A stretch of DNA of 64,000 nucleotides from Gemmatimonadaceae bacterium (GCA_020851455.1 JADZCT010000029.1:228370-292369), one strand, 5' to 3'; shown: positions 54,239 through 63,120, numbered from the stretch's first letter. The notes: generated by a model not told the origin, from the letters alone. Numbers and translations: made by a program.

Positions 54239-56331
54239 GCGGAATCCTGCTCGCTGCGCTCCTCGCGCAGGCCCCGCCGCAAGGCGCCTTGCCGGAGGTC
54301 ATCACGCGCTCCGCGGTCGCGCCCCGGCGCGGTGTGGACTTTCACGCTCTGCTTGTCCCCGACACGGTGTACGTGGGCGAGCAGGCGACCTATGAACTCG
54401 GCGTCTTCCTCGACCAGGACGTGCGCCAGCGAATCCGGCGCAACCCTGAGTTCCTGCCCTCCGCGACGCCGTCGCTGCTCTCCTACGACCTCCGCGAGCG
54501 CCGCTCCGGCGCAATAGACGTGACCGTGGGCGGACGCGCATACGAGGCGCATGCGTTCCGCCGCGCGCTTTTCGCTCTCAGCCCCGGCAGGTACCCGATC
54601 GCGCAGGCTTCTCTCACGTATTCCCTGCCGCAGACTTCGAGTTTCTTCAGTCGCGACGAGAACTACGCCCTCCGCTCCGAGCCCGTGGTGCTGGTTGCAA
54701 TCGAGCCCCCGGTTGCAGGCCGACCGCCGGACTGGACCGGGGCAGTCGGTTCGTGGCGGGCCAGCGCCCGGCTCGACACCGCACGGGGCCGCGCCGGAGA
54801 CCCACTCGTCCTGACCGTGCGCATCGAAGGGCAGGGGAACGTGACGCTCCTGCCCCGGCCGCGGCTCAACGCTGCGTGGGCGACCGTAGCGAACGCGGAC
54901 GAACGCGTGATGCTTGACTCCACGGCGCCCTTCCTTGGCGGGTGGAAGGAGTTCGACTGGCTCGTCACGCCGACCGCCGTTGGCACGCAGGAGATACCGT
55001 CGGTGCGGTACCCTTACTTCAACCCGCGCACCCGCCGGTATGAAGTGGCCTCCACCGCCCCGCTCGCTGTCCGCGTCGCGGCCGGCAGTCTAGCCGCCGC
55101 GCCGCTCCCCAGTGCGTTGCCGGATTCACCGGCGGCGCCTCCAGCAATCTTTTCGTCGGCCGGCCGCAGCGCTCCCGTACCGCTGGCGAGGAATCCGCTC
55201 GTGCTTGCGCTGGCCGTGCTGGCGCCGCTCGCGGCGAGTGGCGCAGCGGCCGTGCGCCGTCCCCGCCGCCCCCGCCCATCGCTCACGCCCGGCCAGCGCC
55301 TGGATGCCGCCGCCGCGCTCGACCCCGCCGATGCCGCCCGCTCCGTCCGTCTCGCGCTCGTGGATGGCATAGCGCGGCGCACCGGCATTGACGTCGCCGA
55401 CGCCACGATGCCGGGGGCTCTCACCCTTGCGCTCAGGAAGGTCGGCCTTTCGGCCAGCAGCGGCGCGATGGTCGAGTCGTTGCTGGGTTCGCTCGATGCC
55501 GCATGCTTCGCCGGTGCCACCGGATCTGATGCGAATTGGGTTACTCCTGCCCGTGAGGCGCTGCGCCTGATTGATGCGGAAGCTTGCGCCGGTCCGCGCA
55601 CCCATGGCGGCGCGCTGGGTACCGGGGCGATTGCGGTCCTGGCGCTCACCGCCGCCTTGTCGGCGGGCGGAGCGGGAGCGCAGGAGAGGGAGGAGGCCTT
55701 TGCGCGGGGCGCCACCGCCTACGCGGGCGGCGACTTCCTCAGGGCGGTTCGGTACTTCGCGGATGCGGCGCGCGCCCAGCCGCGGTCTGTGGCCGCATGG
55801 GCGAACATGGGCACCGCGGCGATGCTCGCCGGCGATACGGCAAGCGCCGTGGTCGGGTGGCAGCGCGCCCTGCGCCTCGCGCCGCTGAATGACGGTCTCC
55901 GCGCGCAGTTGGCCCGCGTCCGGGCACCGCAGGACAGCGGGCCGGCGCGCGTTTTTCCCGTGCCGGAGTGGGCCGCCACGTCGCTGGCGCTCCTGCTCTG
56001 GGCCGGCGGGTGGGGACTGGTTGCGCGGCAGGCATGGCGCCGCAAGCCAGCATGGCGGCTGGCGCTGCTGACTGCCGTTGCGGGTGGAGCGGCACTGGCG
56101 GCTGCCGCCAGGGTGGAGTCGAACCTCGCCGGGCGGAACGTGGCGGTCATCACCGCGCCGGCTCCGCTCCGGTCACTTCCGGCCCTTGGCGCGGAGGCCG
56201 AGGCCACCCCGCTCCTCGGCGAGGTCGCCGAAGTTCTCGCGCGCGACGGCGTGTGGGTGCGCGTGCGCCTGCAGGGCGGGCGCGAGGGGTGGATCCCCGC
56301 GGAGCGGGTGACGTCGCTCGCGGCCGATTGA
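54232..56331 (+). CDS. BatD-BatE-like fusion: BatD beta-domains, TPR region and SH3-like C-terminus
   Basis: A 699-residue protein from GTG 54232, preceded by GGAGGGAAGG. A short signal leader is followed by BatD-type beta-sandwiches (LVPDTVYVGEQATYELGVFLDQDVRQRI near residue 40, GRAGDPLVLTVRIEGQGNVTLLPRPRL near 185). A hydrophobic helix lies near 320-335 (NPLVLALAVLAPLAASGAAA). Then a second Ala-rich helix and TPR-like repeats (AFARGATAYAGGDFLRAVRYFADAARAQPRSVAAWANMGTAAMLAGDTASAVVGWQRAL, near residue 490) as in BatE. It ends with two helices and an SH3b-like module (GEVAEVLARDGVWVRVRLQGGREGWIPAERV). Periplasmic, membrane bound. Confidence 0.78.
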   Translation: MVGGILLAALLAQAPPQGALPEVITRSAVAPRRGVDFHALLVPDTVYVGEQATYELGVFLDQDVRQRIRRNPEFLPSATPSLLSYDLRERRSGAIDVTVGGRAYEAHAFRRALFALSPGRYPIAQASLTYSLPQTSSFFSRDENYALRSEPVVLVAIEPPVAGRPPDWTGAVGSWRASARLDTARGRAGDPLVLTVRIEGQGNVTLLPRPRLNAAWATVANADERVMLDSTAPFLGGWKEFDWLVTPTAVGTQEIPSVRYPYFNPRTRRYEVASTAPLAVRVAAGSLAAAPLPSALPDSPAAPPAIFSSAGRSAPVPLARNPLVLALAVLAPLAASGAAAVRRPRRPRPSLTPGQRLDAAAALDPADAARSVRLALVDGIARRTGIDVADATMPGALTLALRKVGLSASSGAMVESLLGSLDAACFAGATGSDANWVTPAREALRLIDAEACAGPRTHGGALGTGAIAVLALTAALSAGGAGAQEREEAFARGATAYAGGDFLRAVRYFADAARAQPRSVAAWANMGTAAMLAGDTASAVVGWQRALRLAPLNDGLRAQLARVRAPQDSGPARVFPVPEWAATSLALLLWAGGWGLVARQAWRRKPAWRLALLTAVAGGAALAAAARVESNLAGRNVAVITAPAPLRSLPALGAEAEATPLLGEVAEVLARDGVWVRVRLQGGREGWIPAERVTSLAAD

Positions 56332-56363
56332 CCGGGCTTCGTCTGCGGCGAAATTGCCAAGGC

Positions 56364-58169
56364 ATGCTCACACCGCGCGTTGCCATCCTCGACCGAACCG
56401 TAGCCGACCAGATCGCCGCTGGCGAGGTGGTCGAGCGCCCTGCGTCGGTAGTCAAGGAGCTCATCGAGAACGCGCTCGACGCCGGCGCCACTGCCATCGA
56501 GGTCGAGGTTCGCGACGGGGGCCGCTCGCTGATTCGGGTCGCCGACGATGGCCACGGCATGGAGCGCGACGATGCGCTCATGGCGGTCGAGCGGCACGCG
56601 ACGTCGAAGATTCATCGCGCGGCCGACATCGCCGCCGTGGCGAGTTACGGCTTTCGGGGCGAGGCCCTGCCGTCCATCGGCTCGGTGGCCCGGCTCGAGA
56701 TTGACACCGCGACCACCGACGGGACAGGAACCCGGATCCGGGTGGAAGGAGGGCGGCGAGAGGCGCCCGCGGGCGTTGCGCGCAGGCGAGGAACAACGGT
56801 GGCGGTCGAGGCGCTGTTCTACAACACGCCGGCCCGGCAGAAGTTCATGAAGGGCGCACGCAGCGAGTGGCGCGCGATCCAGGCCACGCTGACGTCCGTT
56901 GCGCTCTCCCGCCGCGACGTCCGCCTCCGCGTCGGGCATGACGGCCGCGAGGTCATGGCTCTGCCTCCTTCGGTGACACTCCGCGACCGCGTCGAAGTCC
57001 TGTGGGGCGAGACAGCCGCGGAATCGTTCGTCGCGGTTGATGACGTGAGCGGACCCATCCGGACTTCGGGGCTCGTGGAGCGTCCCGCGGACGTCGGCCT
57101 CGCGAGCCGACGCGTATTCCTCTTCGTGAATGGCAGGCCGGTTCGCGACGCCGGCGTGACGCGCGCGGCAGAGGCGGCGTACCGCTCCACCCTTCCGTCC
57201 GGCGTACGGCCCTCCCTTCTTCTCGAATTGACCATGCCTGCGGGTGACGTTGACGTCAACGTGCATCCGGCCAAGGCGGAGGTGCGGTTTCGCGACCGCT
57301 GGACGGTGGAACGTGCGGTGGAGCGCGCGGTACGGCATGCCCTCGGAACGGGTGATGCTGCCTTCTTCGCGTTCTCCCCGCGCAAACCGGGTGCTGACGA
57401 CGCCGGCCCGGTTGACGTGGAGCTTCTTCGATCCGCGCCGCCGACACCGCCGCTCTTCGGGCAACACGACACTCAGCCCGACGAGCCTGCCCCACGCGCG
57501 GTCGCGCACGGCGAAGCCGAGGCCAGCGCAGACCCGCCTCCTGCACCTGCGTCGGCGCATGGTCCCGCCGCGCAGCAGCCCGAGGCAGCGGAGGATCTCG
57601 TCGTCCCTGTGCTTACCCAGGTGCGCCGCACCTGGCTCGTCTTCGAGTCACACGATGGCCTCGTCCTCATTGACCAGCACTCCGCGCACGAGCGCATCCT
57701 CTATGAGCGGTTCATGCGCGGGATGGCCGAAGGCGGCGGCGCGTCACAGGCGCTGCTATTCCCGCTCACGCTCCACCTGTCGCCGGGCGAGCTGGACGCG
57801 CTTGACGCGAATCGCGACGACTTCGCACGCCTGGGGTTCGACCTGGAACCGTTCGGTGGCATGGCGCTGGCGGTTCGTGCCGTGCCAGCGCCCCACGCAC
57901 GCTTCGACGCCGAGCGCTGCCTCCGGGAGACGCTCGCCGCGCTTGCAGGAGACCGCGCGCCATCGTCGCTCGCACGGCATGACCGGCTTGCGGCTACTGT
58001 CGCGTGCAAAGGTGCCATCAAGGCCGGCGACGCGCTCGGTCAGGAGGAGATGCGCGCGCTGTACGTGGGGCTGGCGCGTACCACACTCCCCGCGCACGAC
58101 GTCCACGGTCGCAGCACCATCGTGAAGCTCGCGTGGGATGAACTCGAGCGGCGCTTTGGGCGCCGCTGA
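56364..58169 (+). CDS. mutL: DNA mismatch repair protein MutL
   Basis: The 601-residue protein has GHKL ATPase motifs (IAAGEVVERPASVVKELIENALDAGATAIEVEVRDGG, DDGHGME and SYGFRGEALPSIGSVARLEI) in the first 110 residues, then the transducer domain. The C-terminal dimerisation region has LVLIDQHSAHERILYERFMRG, which fits the DQHA-x2-E-x4-E endonuclease motif except for Ser in place of Ala. Nicking MutL is therefore likely, and there is no sign of MutH. ATG 56364 is used; the long upstream ORF is a shadow. miaA overlaps its end by 32 bases. Confidence 0.95.
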   Translation: MLTPRVAILDRTVADQIAAGEVVERPASVVKELIENALDAGATAIEVEVRDGGRSLIRVADDGHGMERDDALMAVERHATSKIHRAADIAAVASYGFRGEALPSIGSVARLEIDTATTDGTGTRIRVEGGRREAPAGVARRRGTTVAVEALFYNTPARQKFMKGARSEWRAIQATLTSVALSRRDVRLRVGHDGREVMALPPSVTLRDRVEVLWGETAAESFVAVDDVSGPIRTSGLVERPADVGLASRRVFLFVNGRPVRDAGVTRAAEAAYRSTLPSGVRPSLLLELTMPAGDVDVNVHPAKAEVRFRDRWTVERAVERAVRHALGTGDAAFFAFSPRKPGADDAGPVDVELLRSAPPTPPLFGQHDTQPDEPAPRAVAHGEAEASADPPPAPASAHGPAAQQPEAAEDLVVPVLTQVRRTWLVFESHDGLVLIDQHSAHERILYERFMRGMAEGGGASQALLFPLTLHLSPGELDALDANRDDFARLGFDLEPFGGMALAVRAVPAPHARFDAERCLRETLAALAGDRAPSSLARHDRLAATVACKGAIKAGDALGQEEMRALYVGLARTTLPAHDVHGRSTIVKLAWDELERRFGRR

Positions 58170-59076
58170 GGCGCGTGCGCTCCGGATCATCTGCGGCCCC
58201 ACCGCCGCGGGGAAGTCGGCGCTGGCGATGCAGCTCGCGGAACGGCACCGGCTGGCGGTCATCGGCGCCGACTCCCGCCAGGTATATCGCGGATTCGACA
58301 TTGGCACCGCCAAGCCGACGGCTGCCGAGCGCGAGCGGGTGCGGCACCTCGGGATAGATGTCGCTGAGCCAACGGAGCGCTGGTCGGCCGCGAGGTGGGC
58401 CCAGGACGCTGCCGGGTGGATCGGCGAGATCGGAACCAGTGGCGTCGTCGTCGTGGGCGGAACGGGCCTGTACCTGAGAGCTCTCACAAGTCCGTTCTTC
58501 GATGAGCCGCCGCTCGATCCAGCGCGGCGCGCTGCGCTCGGGGCGGAACTGAGCGCGTGGCCGACGGATCGGTTGCGTCGCTGGGTCGCCAAGCTCGACC
58601 CGGCGCGCTCACACCTCGGGCGGGCACAACTTCTCCGCGCCATCGAAGTCGCACTGCTCACTGGTACGCCGCTGAGCCGGCTTCACGATGCCGCGCGGCG
58701 GCCGCCTCCGTTTCGCGCGCGCTGGCTCGTCATTGACCCGGGCGATGCGCTGATGGCGCGGATTGACGCCCGTATCGGTGAAATGCTCGACGCGGGCTGG
58801 GTCGCCGAGGCGCGCGATCTCGCGGATGCAGTTCCCGAGAGCGCGCCTGCGTGGCAGGCGTGCGGGTACCGCGCGGTCAGGGAAGTTGCGCTCGGCCGCA
58901 AAACCGTTGCCGACGTGCGCGCCGGTATATTGGTGCGCACCCGGCAGTACGCGAAGCGGCAGAGGACATGGTTCCGCCACCAACTGGCGGGAATGGACGT
59001 CACCCGCCTCGATCCGCGCGACCCGCGTACGGTATCGGCGGTCGAATCCTGGTGGGAAGCGGAGGACGGAGCGTGA
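58138..59076 (+). CDS. miaA: tRNA dimethylallyltransferase
   Basis: MiaA adds a dimethylallyl group to A37 of tRNAs reading UNN codons. The 312-residue protein has the P-loop LRIICGPTAAGKSALAMQLAERH, then VIGADSRQVYRGFDIGTAKPTAAE and VVVVGGTGLYLRALTSPFFDEPPLD. ARWLVIDPGDALMARIDARIGEMLDAGWVAEARDL and RTRQYAKRQRTWFRHQ are the conserved C-terminal motifs. ATG 58138 is the only ATG; the mutL-miaA order is common. Its stop overlaps the GTG of bshA. Confidence 0.94.
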   Translation: MNSSGALGAAEARALRIICGPTAAGKSALAMQLAERHRLAVIGADSRQVYRGFDIGTAKPTAAERERVRHLGIDVAEPTERWSAARWAQDAAGWIGEIGTSGVVVVGGTGLYLRALTSPFFDEPPLDPARRAALGAELSAWPTDRLRRWVAKLDPARSHLGRAQLLRAIEVALLTGTPLSRLHDAARRPPPFRARWLVIDPGDALMARIDARIGEMLDAGWVAEARDLADAVPESAPAWQACGYRAVREVALGRKTVADVRAGILVRTRQYAKRQRTWFRHQLAGMDVTRLDPRDPRTVSAVESWWEAEDGA

Positions 59077-60197
59077 AGATCGGCATTACCTGCTACCCCA
59101 CATATGGCGGCTCAGGCGCCGTAGCCACAGAGCTTGGCATCGCGCTCGCGGCCCGCGGCCACTCCGTGCACTTCATCACGTACGAACAGCCGTTCCGCCT
59201 TCCACTCTTCGTCCCGCGGATCACCTTCCACGAAGTATCACTCGGGCATTATCCGTTGTTTCAGTACCCGCCGTACGACCTCGCACTGGCGGTGAAGATG
59301 CACGAGGTGGCGCTGGAGCAGCAGCTCGACCTGCTGCATGTGCACTACGCGATCCCTCATGCGACCAGTGCGTTGCTCGCGAAGCAGATGCTTGCCGAGG
59401 CGGGGCAGCGGCTGCCGGTCGTCACGACACTCCACGGGACGGATATCACGATCGTGGGGCAGGATCACTCCTACCACGCCATCACGAAGTATTCCATCGA
59501 GAAGTCGGACGCGATCACGGCCGTGTCGCGATTCCTCAAGGAAGAGACGATCCGCGCGTTTGGCTGCGACAACTGCCGTGTGGACGTGATCCCGAACTTC
59601 GTTGACCCGCGCACGTTCAACCCCGGGCACCGCGACGCGGCGCTGCGTGCCGATCTGGCGGGTGACCGTCCGGTCATGATGCACATCTCGAACTTCCGCC
59701 CGGTGAAGCGTGTCCGTGACATCGTTGCCACCTTCGCGCGCGTGCGCGAGCGCCTGCCGGCCGTGCTGGTGATGATTGGCGACGGCCCCGAGCGCGGTGC
59801 GGCCGAGGAAGAGGCGCGGCGGCTCGGCGTTCGCGGCGACGTCCGCTTTCTGGGCCGGATAGACGCTGTTGCGCCGCTGCTCTCGATCGCCGACGTGTAC
59901 ATCCTCACGACGGATCGCGAAAGCTTCGGCCTGAGCGCGCTGGAGGCGCAGGCATCCGGTGTGCCAGTCGTGGCGGCGGGCGTCGGGGGCATCCCGGAAG
60001 TCGTCGAGGATGGTGTGACCGGGGCGCTCCGGCCCGTCGGCGACGTGGCAGGTTTCGCAGACGCAACATTGACGCTGCTGACCGACCGCGCCCTCTGGGA
60101 GCGCCAGAGCGCCGCGGCGGTCGAGCGCGCCCGACGATTGTTCGACGTGAACGATGTCGTTTCGGGATACGAGGACGTTTACGCGTCCGTCATCTGA
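59073..60197 (+). CDS. bshA: N-acetyl-alpha-D-glucosaminyl L-malate synthase
   Basis: BshA makes the first intermediate of bacillithiol by transferring GlcNAc from UDP-GlcNAc to L-malate. The 374-residue GT4 enzyme starts VKIGITCYPTYGGSGAVATELGIALAARGHSVHFITYEQPFRL, the BshA signature, and has LHVHYAIPHATSALLAKQM, THGTDIT-like TLHGTDITIVGQDHSYH, FRPVKRVRDIV and TTDRESFGLSALEAQASGVPVVAA. This match is specific to BshA rather than general GT4. bshB and bshC are not in the window. Start GTG 59073 overlaps miaA. uppP follows after nine bases. Confidence 0.92.
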   Translation: MKIGITCYPTYGGSGAVATELGIALAARGHSVHFITYEQPFRLPLFVPRITFHEVSLGHYPLFQYPPYDLALAVKMHEVALEQQLDLLHVHYAIPHATSALLAKQMLAEAGQRLPVVTTLHGTDITIVGQDHSYHAITKYSIEKSDAITAVSRFLKEETIRAFGCDNCRVDVIPNFVDPRTFNPGHRDAALRADLAGDRPVMMHISNFRPVKRVRDIVATFARVRERLPAVLVMIGDGPERGAAEEEARRLGVRGDVRFLGRIDAVAPLLSIADVYILTTDRESFGLSALEAQASGVPVVAAGVGGIPEVVEDGVTGALRPVGDVAGFADATLTLLTDRALWERQSAAAVERARRLFDVNDVVSGYEDVYASVI

Positions 60198-60206
60198 GCC
60201 ATCCGC

Positions 60207-61022
60207 GTGCCAACCGAACCAACCGTCGCGCAGGCAGCGATCCTCGGGGTGCTCCAGGGGCTTGCCGAGTTCCTGCCGATCAGTAGTTCTGCGCACCTCT
60301 CGCTTGCGCCGTGGGCGTTCGGTTGGCCGGAGCCGGGCCTCGCATTCGACGTCGCCCTGCATGTGGGCACGCTGGTTGCCGTCCTGTGGTTCTTCCGGCG
60401 CGAGTGGTATGCGCTCCTCGCAGGGGCGATCGAGGTGCTGCGAAAGCGCCGCGTGACTGAAGGAGCCCCGCGCAGGGCCGCGATGCTGGCCGTGGCGACG
60501 ATCCCCGGTGCCGCGATCGGGTACGCGCTCGAGCACCAAGCCGAGACGATCTTCCGCGCGCCCGGGCTTACCGCAGCGGCGCTGGTCGCGATGGGCGCGA
60601 TTCTGTGGATCGTTGACGCAAGGGTTGCCGCCAAACGGCCCCTCGGCGAAATGCGGTGGCGGGACGCCATCCTTATCGGGTGCGCCCAGGCGTGCGCCAT
60701 CATACCGGGCGTGTCGCGCTCGGGCGCTACCATCACTGCGGGGCGCGCACTCGGCTTCGACCGGGCCGGGGCGGCCACGTTCAGCTTCCTCATGTCAATG
60801 CCGATCATTGCCGCTGCGGCGGCTCTCAAGGTGCCCGCGGCGCTGCGCGCCGCCAGCTCCGCGCCGGTGCTCGTCGGGATGGCAGCGGCGGCAGTCAGTG
60901 GATGGTTCGCGATTGCCGGCCTGCTTGCGTTCGTGCGAAGCCGGGGGTTCGGCGTCTTCGCCGTGTATCGCTTCGCGCTTGGCGCAGCGGTTGTGGCGCT
61001 TCTGCTCTCGCGCGCGGCATGA
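60207..61022 (+). CDS. uppP: Undecaprenyl-diphosphatase
   Basis: UppP (BacA) recycles undecaprenyl diphosphate for peptidoglycan and envelope polymers and confers bacitracin resistance when overexpressed. The 271-residue polytopic membrane protein has ILGVLQGLAEFLPISSSAHLSL near the N-terminus and ACAIIPGVSRSGATITAGRALGFDRAGAATFSFLMSMPII, which carry the catalytic Glu, Ser and Arg residues. The start is GTG 60207; its stop overlaps the birA ATG. Confidence 0.95.
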   Translation: MPTEPTVAQAAILGVLQGLAEFLPISSSAHLSLAPWAFGWPEPGLAFDVALHVGTLVAVLWFFRREWYALLAGAIEVLRKRRVTEGAPRRAAMLAVATIPGAAIGYALEHQAETIFRAPGLTAAALVAMGAILWIVDARVAAKRPLGEMRWRDAILIGCAQACAIIPGVSRSGATITAGRALGFDRAGAATFSFLMSMPIIAAAAALKVPAALRAASSAPVLVGMAAAAVSGWFAIAGLLAFVRSRGFGVFAVYRFALGAAVVALLLSRAA

Positions 61023-61759
61023 CGTGGGATGGGCTGGGCCCGAGCGAAGCCGCAGCCATTGCCGGCGCGCCGCAAGCATGGGTCCTCGACGTAGTGGGCT
61101 CGACGATGGATGAGGCTCACCGGGTGGCCGATGGCGGCGCTCCCAGCGGGAGCGTTGTCATCGCAGGTGAACAGACCGCAGGTCGCGGCCGACTCGGCAA
61201 GCGATGGGCCGCTCCCCAGCGTTCCGGACTCTGGATGACTTCCATCCATCGTGACGTGGATCCTGCTGCCCTCGACTGCCTTACGATTCGCGTGGGGCTT
61301 GCCCTTGCGCGGTCGCTCGATGCTTTTGCGTGTGAGCCCGTCGGTCTCAAGTGGCCCAACGACCTGCTGGTCGGCGGACGGAAGGTCTGCGGCATCCTGA
61401 CCGAGGCGCGTTGGCGTGGGGCCGCTTTGCTCTGGGTCGCAGTGGGCGTTGGCGTCAACCTGACGGCGCCGGCGGATCAGCCCCGCGCCGCCGGGCTTCG
61501 GCCCGGCGTCACCCGCCGTGAACTCATTGCCGTGCTGCCCGGCATGATTCGGGCGGCGGCGGCACTGCACGGCCAGCTTTCCCGGGCGGAACTCGCGGAG
61601 TTCGGCGCCAGGGACGCCGTGCGGGACGCGGCGCTTGCCCAGCCGGCCCGGGGCATTGCCCAGGGGATTGACGCGTCAGGGGCGCTTGTGGTGCAGACCG
61701 CCGCGGGGCGCGAGATTTGCCGGCAGGGTTCGTTGATCATGGCGCAGGAGGATGCGTGA
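61019..61759 (+). CDS. birA: Biotin-[acetyl-CoA-carboxylase] ligase, no DNA-binding domain
   Basis: BirA attaches biotin to biotin carboxyl carrier proteins. The 246-residue protein has the catalytic core GEQTAGRGRLGKRWAAPQRSGLWMTS, KWPNDLLVGGRKVCGILTEARW and WVAVGVGVNLTAP. It begins directly with the catalytic domain and lacks the winged helix of bifunctional BirA, so it cannot act as a biotin repressor. A C-terminal SH3-like cap (QGIDASGALVVQTAAGREICRQG) is present. ATG 61019 overlaps the uppP stop, and its end overlaps coaX. Confidence 0.94.
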   Translation: MTWDGLGPSEAAAIAGAPQAWVLDVVGSTMDEAHRVADGGAPSGSVVIAGEQTAGRGRLGKRWAAPQRSGLWMTSIHRDVDPAALDCLTIRVGLALARSLDAFACEPVGLKWPNDLLVGGRKVCGILTEARWRGAALLWVAVGVGVNLTAPADQPRAAGLRPGVTRRELIAVLPGMIRAAAALHGQLSRAELAEFGARDAVRDAALAQPARGIAQGIDASGALVVQTAAGREICRQGSLIMAQEDA

Positions 61760-62562
61760 TACTCGTCATTGACGCTGGTAACACCGAGACGACGATTGGC
61801 GTTTGTCGGGGTCGAAAAGTCGTCGAGAGATGGCGTATCACGTCGAGCGCAACCAGGACGCCTGACGAGTTCTACCTTGTCCTCAGAGAACTTCTCTGCA
61901 CCGCGCGGCCTGCGCACGCGCGCGTCACAAGGGCGGCAATCGCGTCCGTCGTGCCCGCGCTTACCGCTTCGCTCGCCGCTGCCTGCGAGCGCCTCTGCGG
62001 GTCGCCGCCCGTGGTCGTTGACGCCCGGTCCCGGCTGCCGGTTGACCTCGACGTGGATGAACCGCTCACCGTGGGCGCAGACCGGATAATCAACACCCTC
62101 GCGGCCAGCCGGATCCACGCGCGCGACTGCATCGTCGTGGACCTCGGCACCGCGACGACCTTCGATTGCATAACGGCCGGAGGGACGTTCCTCGGCGGAG
62201 TGATTGCGCCGGGAATCCAGATCGCGGCCGAGTCGCTCTTCAGGCGCACGTCGAAGCTGCCGGCCATTGACCTGACGCCACCGGCGCGGGTGATCGGCCG
62301 ACGGACGGACGAGTGCATGAGAGCCGGAGTCGTCCTCGGCGCTGCGGAGTCCATTGACGGCCTCGTCCGCCGTATCAAGGCCGAGTGGCCCCGAAAGGGC
62401 GCCCCCCTTGTGGTCGCCACCGGAGGCCTCGCGGAGCAAGTCGCAGGGCTATGCTCGGCGATTGACCGGGTTGAACCCGATCTCACGCTGATCGGGCTGT
62501 CAATCGCTTATGAGTACCTTGTGGAATCCAAAGGCAAGTCGAAGGGCACAAAGCGTAAATAG
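61756..62562 (+). CDS. coaX: Type III pantothenate kinase
   Basis: CoaX starts coenzyme A synthesis and, unlike type I and II kinases, resists feedback by CoA. The 268-residue protein has the ASKHA motifs VILVIDAGNTETTIGV at the N-terminus, VGADRIINTLAASRIHARDCIVVDLGTATTFDCI near residue 105 and VVATGGLAEQVAGL near residue 215. The start is GTG 61756, overlapping birA; the birA-coaX pair is common. It ends the mutL operon. Confidence 0.94.
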   Translation: MILVIDAGNTETTIGVCRGRKVVERWRITSSATRTPDEFYLVLRELLCTARPAHARVTRAAIASVVPALTASLAAACERLCGSPPVVVDARSRLPVDLDVDEPLTVGADRIINTLAASRIHARDCIVVDLGTATTFDCITAGGTFLGGVIAPGIQIAAESLFRRTSKLPAIDLTPPARVIGRRTDECMRAGVVLGAAESIDGLVRRIKAEWPRKGAPLVVATGGLAEQVAGLCSAIDRVEPDLTLIGLSIAYEYLVESKGKSKGTKRK

Positions 62563-62573
62563 TGGTGCGGTAA

Positions 62574-62579
62574 TAGCTT
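62574..62579 (+). promoter_or_regulatory. Candidate -10 element (TAGCTT) for groESL
   Basis: TAGCTT lies 12 bases after coaX, inside TAATAGCTTA. The start point would be near 62586, so the CIRCE-like operator falls in the 5' leader. No clear -35 is present. Confidence 0.35.
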
Positions 62580-62641
62580 AGACGACATGAACGCGGCGAC
62601 CAGCTCGCTGTCCGAGCGTCCCTTCGCGGCACTGGTTTCCT

Positions 62642-62668
62642 TTGGCACTCTACCGCTGCGGGTGCCAG
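62642..62668 (+). promoter_or_regulatory. CIRCE-like operator upstream of groES
   Basis: TTGGCACTC-N9-GGGTGCCAG follows the CIRCE consensus TTAGCACTC-N9-GAGTGCTAA with the exact nine-base spacer. The left half differs at one base and the right half at three; the two halves are complementary at seven of nine positions. It lies 90 bases before groES. An HrcA repressor would be expected elsewhere in the genome. Confidence 0.7.
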
Positions 62669-62758
62669 ACGACTCTAGCAGTCGAGCCCGCCGAGCGCTA
62701 ACTTCCACCCGTTGGCATTCCCGCAGTTCCGAAACCTCCAGCACGAGGATATTGCAAC

Positions 62759-63067
62759 ATGGCTGCAAAGAGCGCATCGGCGCCGAAGGTCGCGCCGCTG
62801 TCCGATCGGGTGGTCGTCAAGCCGCTCGAAGAGGCCGAGCAGATGCGTGGCGGGCTGTACATCCCGGACACCGCAAAGGAAAAGCCGCAGCAGGGCGAAG
62901 TGATCGCCGTTGGCCCGGGCCGCACCGAGGACGGCAAGCGCGTCCCGATGGAAGTGAAGGCCGGCGACAAGGTGCTTTACGGGAAGTACTCGGGCACCGA
63001 GGTCACGATCGACAACGTGCAGATGCTAATTCTGCGCGAGTCCGACATCCTCGCCATCGTCAGCTGA
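62759..63067 (+). CDS. groES: Co-chaperonin GroES
   Basis: GroES caps the GroEL chamber. The 102-residue protein is normal apart from a slightly long N-terminus ([11 protein letters not shown]). The body is typical: [44 protein letters not shown], with the mobile loop [14 protein letters not shown], then [17 protein letters not shown] and [17 protein letters not shown] 62759 has GAGG about ten bases upstream. groL follows after 83 bases. The CIRCE-like site and TAGCTT element precede it. Confidence 0.97.
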   Translation: MAAKSASAPKVAPLSDRVVVKPLEEAEQMRGGLYIPDTAKEKPQQGEVIAVGPGRTEDGKRVPMEVKAGDKVLYGKYSGTEVTIDNVQMLILRESDILAIVS

Positions 63068-63120
63068 GCCACTCCGGGCGCGGCGGGCCCACGTGGCTCG
63101 AGCGATGCATGCGCCCATAA

